A stretch of DNA of 64,000 bases from Capillidium heterosporum (taxonomy: Eukaryota; Entomophthoromycota; Entomophthoromycetes; Entomophthorales; Capillidiaceae). Positions 58,344 to 64,000 of the stretch are shown here, piece by piece. The notes beneath the pieces are model-generated. The model had not been told where the DNA came from. It did no database searches and saw only the letters and a list, made by a program, of their open reading frames with translations. The stretch is taken from positions 992,001 to 1,056,000 of the forward strand of contig WBMQ01000009.1 of NCBI GenBank assembly GCA_016630905.1. Reading direction: 5' to 3'. Positions within the stretch are counted from its first letter, which is position 1; the number at the start of each line of letters is the position of its first letter. Both the position numbers and the translations under genes were made by a program.

Positions 58344-58417
58344 TGCTCACTACAGGGGTCGAACCTGTGACTTTGGCGTTATTAGCACCACACTCTAACC
58401 AACTGAGTTAAGCGAGC
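58344..58417 (-). tRNA. tRNA-Ile (anticodon AAU)
   Basis: 74 nt, no intron. On the minus strand the acceptor stem GCTCGCT pairs with AGTGAGC (one G-T pair). The D stem is ACTC/GAGT with loop AGTTGGTTA, the anticodon stem TGGTG/CGCCA with loop CTAATAA, and the T stem ACAGG/CCTGT with loop TTCGACC. The A at the 3' end is the discriminator base, and CCA is not encoded. Six T follow as terminator. The anticodon AAT reads as IAU after inosine editing, decoding AUU/AUC/AUA. Confidence 0.95.
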
Positions 58418-58852
58418 TTATACCTGAGTACAGAATATTTCTCTTAAATATCTATATACTATTAATATGCTTTCTTTGCAATTTGTCAAAGACAGTCCTT
58501 CTAGTTTCTTGGATTTCTTTTAAAGGAACAACTTGTTACGAACACTTAGCTTCATAACTAATAATGCCTTACTACTAGAGTTATCTATCACTACTATTTG
58601 CCGCAATCTCCCATTCATAAATTAGACTTTGGATGAAGTTACCTTTTAGTTACATCGGACTTGGCCCAAAAAGAACAATTACCAAAATAAACAAATTCAT
58701 TAGTTCATCAATTAGTTCTTTTTTCTGGCAACCAATTTTTCAATTAATTAATTGTCAGGACTATGGCAATACCAAAATGAGTTCTTAATACCAAAGTTCT
58801 AATCTCAACCCTACCCAACTTAACCCAATATTATTTTCGACATCCCAACTCT
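58418..58852. other. Divergent upstream region of tRNA-Ile and the transporter
   Basis: No gene is seen. AT-rich with a more CT-rich leader just before the transporter ATG. Confidence 0.4.
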
Positions 58853-60481
58853 ATGGAAGTTCCAACTAGCTCGGATACCAACACCACTTTACATCGAAGT
58901 ACGTTGAGTGCCTACGACCAGGTGCCTTTACTCCCCAACCAATATCTACCTGAAGATCCAACTAGGGATCCTTACTTCAACAAGGTAGTTAACAAACTGG
59001 AACTCAAGACCTTTTGGACACTAAGCTTCGTCACCCAACCATACTACTTACTCATATATCAGCTTATTTTGCCCCTCTATTTGACTTTGTTTATTGCTAC
59101 CTCGTTATCCAAGGATTGTTATGTCGATAGCTTGGAATGCCAGATACCTTGGTTAGGGTACCAACTCGACTCTCTACTAACTTTAAGTTTGGTGTGGTGC
59201 GTAACTTTACTTTTCCAATTTTTTTTAAGTATACAGTTGGGTACGTTGGCTGACTTTGGCTTCTACCGCAAGTTTATGATAGTTTTGCTGCTCTTCATCC
59301 TATTCTGTCTAACCTCGCTCAACCTGATACCTTACGGCAGACCTTTGGCTTTTATTACCTTTATATTTGTCATACTGGTACGCATATGTTTCAACTTGAT
59401 TTTAGTGTACAGGTCAGGGTACCTCTTCACCTTGGCTTACCATCACCCAAGGACGCGAACCGCCTTCCAACTGTTGACTACCGACTTTCAGTTGTATTTT
59501 AGAGTCTTCGAACGAGTAGGTATAAAGTTGTGCCAGCAGGACCTTTTGATAGGTAATCTTGCTACCGTAGTGTTGAGCTTATCCAGCTTGATATTTCTAG
59601 TGTACTTTAAAGGGTTATTTAGTATGAAGATGGTCATGTTTTGGTTTGGAGCTTTCCTGTTCTTAGGCGCTTTGATATTGAGGCTATGGTTACCCGATCG
59701 AGTTTTCCGACCAGCACCTAGTCACTTTAGCACCTCCTCATTCGCATTCTTAAGGAACTTTAGGACGTTACTAAAACTCTACCAACTCTCCAATACAGTC
59801 GTCTATTTAGTTATTATATTCCTACTGAACTTTAGCTTGGAGATAATCCATATGACTCTATTGTGGTCCCTAAGCAACACAACCTCTCTCAACTTACTCA
59901 AGGTCATTCTCCTGGTAGCTTTCGAAGCTTTGGCGACCAGCTTAGGTCTACTGTTGAAGATGGCTTTGATCAAAATGTTCAAATGGAAGGTCAAGCCCAG
60001 TCTCGTATTCAATATCTTACTGACTTTGATAATTCCCTTGATATTCTTTTTCAAATTCAACTTCCTGAACACGGAGACCATCTTAGATATGAAGGATCCT
60101 ATGCGATCTTTTACGACTACCAAATTCTTTGACTTGGTGATGGATTGGAACGTAGTGTTTGATTTATTTGTCAAGACAATGCCGCTCCTAATCTTCAAGT
60201 TCCTAAGTTCCAACGTCGAACCGCTGTCCAAAGTCTACTACTTCCACCTCATTCCCAACTCTAGGTTCCATCAGTTCTTGGCCTACTATCACAACACTTT
60301 GACTTTGACTTCACCGATGGCTGCTGTCACTTTACTCTTGGTCGTTGCCTATACCAACAGCTTCAAGATTGTGTTATTCGCCACCATCGTCCTAGTTTTG
60401 GCTTTCGTCATGGTGTTATTCTTGATTGATGAGAATAAGGCTAGGGCTCAGGCAAACCTGTTTGTTAAATTAGTGGAATAG
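58853..60481 (+). CDS. Atg22-like multi-pass transporter
   Basis: Atg22 proteins export amino acids from the vacuole after autophagy. 542 residues, intronless, with a cytosolic N-terminus of about 50 residues and roughly ten to twelve hydrophobic segments. Two regions resemble the family. QLGTLADFGFYRKFMIVLLL recalls the ADYGxxRK loop after the second helix. The C-terminal part YYFHLIPNSRFHQFLAYYHN, followed by TLTSPMAAVTLLLVVAYTNS, matches the IPxGxExxFFxLYxxTxKxSSxxGP region and the last helices. Conserved glycines and acidic residues of Atg22 are often replaced, so it is a diverged member or a sister family of the major facilitator superfamily. It ends with a short polar tail and TAG. Substrate and membrane are inferred from the family. 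Confidence 0.55.
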   Translation: MEVPTSSDTNTTLHRSTLSAYDQVPLLPNQYLPEDPTRDPYFNKVVNKLELKTFWTLSFVTQPYYLLIYQLILPLYLTLFIATSLSKDCYVDSLECQIPWLGYQLDSLLTLSLVWCVTLLFQFFLSIQLGTLADFGFYRKFMIVLLLFILFCLTSLNLIPYGRPLAFITFIFVILVRICFNLILVYRSGYLFTLAYHHPRTRTAFQLLTTDFQLYFRVFERVGIKLCQQDLLIGNLATVVLSLSSLIFLVYFKGLFSMKMVMFWFGAFLFLGALILRLWLPDRVFRPAPSHFSTSSFAFLRNFRTLLKLYQLSNTVVYLVIIFLLNFSLEIIHMTLLWSLSNTTSLNLLKVILLVAFEALATSLGLLLKMALIKMFKWKVKPSLVFNILLTLIIPLIFFFKFNFLNTETILDMKDPMRSFTTTKFFDLVMDWNVVFDLFVKTMPLLIFKFLSSNVEPLSKVYYFHLIPNSRFHQFLAYYHNTLTLTSPMAAVTLLLVVAYTNSFKIVLFATIVLVLAFVMVLFLIDENKARAQANLFVKLVE

Positions 60482-60764
60482 TTCAATGGAGTAACTTGGT
60501 ATTCGTAAGGTAGATCAGGAATAGCATCGTTAAATGAACAATAAATGGATATAATGCGTTGTTGACGCTTTGAAATTCAATTAAATATCTGTATTGATAA
60601 TTTTTTCAACATATTTCTATACCTTTCACTATTTACCGTATATGTCGCTAGTTTTTTTAATGAGGAAATAAATACATTTAGCTTAGACTAAAGGTTATGA
60701 AAATATAGCTGCAGAAATCGCTTATTAAATTTAATGGCATCAAAATTAGTAGTATTATTGAATA
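60482..60764. other. Short convergent intergenic stretch
   Basis: 3' ends of the transporter and receptor 1; no further feature. Confidence 0.4.
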
Positions 60765-61853
60765 TCAGTAGGAAACACATCTAAGCAAGATTAAGAGTAT
60801 TGGTGATAAGGATTGTGACTCAAGGTGGCAGGTGGTATCGTTTTGACCAAGTACAACTGATCTGAACATGACGAAAAGTCGCTTTATGTACCTTCTAGAA
60901 GGACCATGGGACACCAGCGTAAAGAGGGGGTTTACGAGCCCGACCGTTGAAAACAGAATGTGCGAGGTCATAAACACTTCCTTAGGGATGGTATAGTTCC
61001 CACCTACGATCTCGAGACATACGGCAATCTCGGGCACGATGCAGATGATGTACATTATGATTACACCAATAAGTTTTAAGGTAGCAATCGTTCTTGCCTT
61101 GGAAGTGCTGGGGTCAGCATACGAGGCGTCACTAGGTTTGTTGGCCATAATGACACTCTGGCTGTCGTCGGCAGTAATTGAGCTCATGGGGTAGGGATTC
61201 TCGGGAATAGGTTTAGCGGTACGTCTGTAGACCATCATCATTGAGTAATAGCAGAATGCAATGACAGTCATCGAAATGGCAAATCTGGCTATCAACACGG
61301 TGAGCCACATGATGAAATAGGATCGGTTGGGTTCGTCGGGGAATCCAAAGGGAAGGCAGACTAGGCCGGCCTTAGACCAGATGAAAGGGGAGTCGTAGTA
61401 CATGTTACCGACTGTTATACCAACTGAAACGAGCTGGGAAACTATAACTAAGCTGACCCACTTCCAATATTCTACCCGTATATTGTGACAGATAGCCAAG
61501 TATCGCATCAATCCTAGGATGGCTACTATCTCTAGAGTCGATTGCGAGATACTGAAGGTAATTGTCGCATCTAAGCCACACCACCAGCTTGGAAAAACAC
61601 TCCAGTCGTGACCACTGGTCCATATTATGATGGTTCTAATGAAGCTAAGAAGGTAGAAGACAAAGTCCAAACCGGCCACCATCCCTATCAATCTCAAATC
61701 GGACCCTTCGAACTTGAGACCTATACCAGTTACCCCTATAGTCATCAGGTTGAGAACCATACCGACTATAACTTGGAAGAAGAAAAAGATTTCGGCTGGT
61801 AGGAGCGCATCCTTGAGGTTGAACACGTTTAAAAGTTCTTTTGGTGGGTACAT
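60765..61853 (-). CDS. Rhodopsin-like GPCR, tandem copy 1
   Basis: Seven-helix receptor, 362 residues, intronless. Helices lie at about residues 19-43, 52-78, 91-116, 131-151, 178-202, 259-282 and 295-316. The disulphide pair expected between helix 3 and the second outer loop is present (C92 in SWWCGLD, C166 in GLVCLPFG). Helix 3 ends with LMRYLAICH, a DRY-like motif. Helix 6 has a Pro (CIVPEIAV), and helix 7 ends VNPLFTLVSHGPSRRYIKRL, the NPxxY position. The third inner loop is polar with DDSQSVIM. It is highly similar to the copy at 62659-63741. The last about 20 residues (HLESQSLSPILLILLRCVSY) differ from copy 2 because of an extra base at 60830. Ligand is unknown; it belongs to the opsin/amine-receptor-like fungal GPCR class by layout only. 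Confidence 0.8.
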   Translation of the reverse strand: MYPPKELLNVFNLKDALLPAEIFFFFQVIVGMVLNLMTIGVTGIGLKFEGSDLRLIGMVAGLDFVFYLLSFIRTIIIWTSGHDWSVFPSWWCGLDATITFSISQSTLEIVAILGLMRYLAICHNIRVEYWKWVSLVIVSQLVSVGITVGNMYYDSPFIWSKAGLVCLPFGFPDEPNRSYFIMWLTVLIARFAISMTVIAFCYYSMMMVYRRTAKPIPENPYPMSSITADDSQSVIMANKPSDASYADPSTSKARTIATLKLIGVIIMYIICIVPEIAVCLEIVGGNYTIPKEVFMTSHILFSTVGLVNPLFTLVSHGPSRRYIKRLFVMFRSVVLGQNDTTCHLESQSLSPILLILLRCVSY

Positions 61854-62658
61854 AATAAAAAGTTAAAGGCAACAAGCTTCCAGCAAGGTGCTATTTATAC
61901 AGTCAATCTCGTAAAGTTCCGATTTGAAGATGGCTATTGACATTCCTGAGCTTAGGTTGTCGGGATGCCGTTGGCCAAATAAAGTAACTTGGCAATTGAA
62001 ATTTTGTGGAGAACATGTTGAGTAAACAATTACATTCGATTCCTTTACAATCACTTGATTAGCAAGGTACCATTCGTCAATGATCGATTGCTTCAGCCAG
62101 CTTTAGCAGAAAAGGTTTCTCAATTTGGCAAATACAAAATTCTTAATTGCTGATGAAGCTTCATTGTTCTAAATATAAGATTAGACGCACCAAAAGTATA
62201 TATAGACGCTCCCCATACTACACAAAAGGATCACTAGTTCTCATACCTTCTATATAAGCCCCTCGCCATCGGTACTATCCATTGGTACTTTATCATTCCC
62301 ACATAGCCACTTGTTTGACCCTTTCCTTCTATTTGTAACCCCTTTGCTTAGAATTTCTTTTCTCCAATAGATTCAAATATATTTTAACCCAACTTATAAG
62401 CTCATAAAAAACAGTTGAAAAACTACCTCCATACGTACTGATCACTATGTCTCATGGCTTTTAATCAACTGGCGGTAGACCCTTTATTCTCCATCCGGCC
62501 GGTTTCTATTGATTAGTAAACTGGCTGTACATCCTGCCGTTAGGAGAAATGTATTTAGAATTATACCAGGTATAAATTGAAGGGCATAAAGTTGTAGTTT
62601 CAGGAGATGCTTTATTAAACCTGATACTATAGAAATTAGTAGGGGCATTAAAGTATTA
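61854..62658. other. Intergenic region between the tandem receptors
   Basis: Upstream region of receptor 1 and 3' region of receptor 2. No gene is seen; a 63-codon minus-strand open frame at 61863-62054 has no support. Confidence 0.4.
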
Positions 62659-63741
62659 CTAAGCGTATTGCTGGTAGGGATGGCTACTCAAGGTGGCGGT
62701 GGTATCGCTCTGACCAAGTACAGCCGACTTGAACGTGACGAAAAGTCGCATGAAGTACCTCTTGGAAGGACCGTGACTGATCAGCGTGAAAAGAGGATTT
62801 ACTATCCCAATGGTCGAAAACAGTATATGCGTTGTCATAAATACTTCCTTGGGGATATCGTAGTTGCCGAAGGCGATCTTCAGCGAGACAGTAATTTCGG
62901 GCACGATGCAGATGATGTAAATTATGACTACGCCGATGAGCTTCAAAGTGGCTATAGTCCGCAGCCTCGAGGTGCCTGGATCGGCGTACGAAGCGTTGCT
63001 AGGCTTGTTGGCCAACTTGTTATCCATTATGACGCTCTGGCTGTCGTCGGTGCTGAACGAGTTCATAGGGTACGGGTTCTCGTTATCGGGGATCGGTTTG
63101 GCGACACGTCTGTAGACCAGAGTCATGGAGATGTAACAGAATGCGATGACGATGATGGATATGACAAACCTACCTATCAACATACTGAGCCACAGGATGA
63201 AGTATGACCGATTCTCTTCACCAGGGAATCCAAATGGCAGGCACACTAACCCAGCCTTGGACCATATGAACGGATTGTCGTAGTACATGTTGCCAATCTT
63301 TATGCCGATCGAGATGAACTGGGAAACCCCTACTAAGCAGATCCATTTCCAGTACTCCACTCGCACGTTATGACATATAGCTAGGTATCGCATTAAACCT
63401 AAAATGGCTACTATCTCCAGGGTTGATTGGGAGATACTGAATATGATCGTCGAATCTATACCACACCACCAAGAGGGAAAGACACTCCAGTCGTGATTGC
63501 TGGCCCATATGATTATAATTCGAATGAAGCTGAGAAAGTAGAAGATGAAATCGAGGACGGCAACTAGGCATATCAGATATAGATCGGACCCTTCGAACCG
63601 GAGACCGAACCCGGTAACCCCAATAGTCATCAGGTTAAGAGCCATGCCGAATAAAACTTGGGCAAAAAAGACGATCTCGGCTGGTAAAAGGGCATCCTTG
63701 AGGTTGAATACGTTTAAAAGAACTTTGGGTGGGAGCATCAT
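62659..63741 (-). CDS. Rhodopsin-like GPCR, tandem copy 2
   Basis: 360 residues, intronless, same topology as copy 1: seven helices, WWCGID and GLVCLPFG cysteines, LMRYLAICH after helix 3, IVPEI in helix 6 and VNPLFTLISHGPSKRYFMRL at the end of helix 7. The third loop keeps DDSQSVIMDNK with a short insertion relative to copy 1. The tail is TTATLSSHPYQQYA followed by TAG and TAA. The start could be either of two adjacent ATG codons. Strong similarity over the whole length shows a recent tandem duplication. Confidence 0.82.
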   Translation of the reverse strand: MMLPPKVLLNVFNLKDALLPAEIVFFAQVLFGMALNLMTIGVTGFGLRFEGSDLYLICLVAVLDFIFYFLSFIRIIIIWASNHDWSVFPSWWCGIDSTIIFSISQSTLEIVAILGLMRYLAICHNVRVEYWKWICLVGVSQFISIGIKIGNMYYDNPFIWSKAGLVCLPFGFPGEENRSYFILWLSMLIGRFVISIIVIAFCYISMTLVYRRVAKPIPDNENPYPMNSFSTDDSQSVIMDNKLANKPSNASYADPGTSRLRTIATLKLIGVVIIYIICIVPEITVSLKIAFGNYDIPKEVFMTTHILFSTIGIVNPLFTLISHGPSKRYFMRLFVTFKSAVLGQSDTTATLSSHPYQQYA

Positions 63742-64000
63742 AATTTAAAAATATGAAGTGGTGGCTAAGTTCCAACTGCAAGCTATTTATATGAATAGAT
63801 ATTGTAAGCTTTTGGTTTGAAGTTACTGCTGCAGCCTTAGTATTTAGACTTTTTGGTAGGTTTCTGGCAATAAAGGGAATGATACAATTTAATACTGGTA
63901 GATATATTGTATGCCCGAATACACCAAATTGCTTCGACATGGCTTGATAAGCGAAGCACGATTCGCTACTGCCCAATCACCTTGGTCAGTCTTAAACACC
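63742..64000. other. Upstream region of receptor 2 to window end
   Basis: Presumed promoter. An open minus-strand frame here only overlaps the receptor start in another frame. Confidence 0.4.

Overview
The window is nuclear DNA from an AT-rich fungus. Genes carry many short introns (about 38-60 nt, GT...AG), and the gene set is fungal: a GH81 endo-beta-1,3-glucanase, a Pep7/Vac1-type FYVE protein, an Erf2-type palmitoyltransferase and an Atg22-like transporter. Rhodopsin-like seven-helix receptors occur at both ends. Together this suggests an early-diverging, zygomycete-grade lineage such as the Entomophthorales/Conidiobolus group. The lineage is an inference; no marker gene was compared.

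Layout. 1-413: 3' end of a GPCR gene. 600-1258: broken copy of a His-rich secreted protein. 1852-3670: PRI2 (primase large subunit, nine exons, minus). About 4.3-6.7 kb: decayed coding sequence. 7406-7783: ribosomal protein eS21. 9787-10601: PIG-X/Pbn1-like. 11700-12153: ribosomal protein eL31. 13596-14417: mitochondrial coiled-coil protein (CCDC90/Fmp32 type). 15049-16695: DHHC palmitoyltransferase. 18072-19223: interrupted F-box/LRR gene. 20048-21755: glutamate decarboxylase with a one-base frameshift. 22040-24052: CCT7. 25023-25608: third His-rich secreted gene, also frameshifted by one base. 27523-29310: indoleamine 2,3-dioxygenase. 29.3-35.9 kb: mostly gene-poor, with two relics.

35.9-51.8 kb is the most unusual part. 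A near-perfect 4.1-kb inverted repeat (about 35931-40027 and 47720-51816) carries a GH81 gene and the first two thirds of a small secreted peptide gene in each arm. The 7.7-kb spacer holds two more peptide genes of the same family and a complete 12-exon cytochrome P450. All four peptide genes encode a signal peptide, a cysteine-free pro-region, a polar K/G/D/N linker and a conserved last nine residues, FF[R/S/N]PYRGI[H/Y]. They look like precursors of a secreted signalling or effector peptide. An upstream element and a TATA box at fixed spacing are shared.

53.4-64 kb: an ADF-H + PH protein (eight exons, one of 14 nt), the FYVE protein, tRNA-Ile(AAU), the Atg22-like transporter, and two tandem GPCR genes about 0.8 kb apart.

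Other themes: several relic genes keep a readable frame broken mainly by TAG codons, and three otherwise intact genes carry single-base insertions. Exon boundaries were read by eye from splice signals and reading frame. Product calls rest on motif recognition, not on searches.
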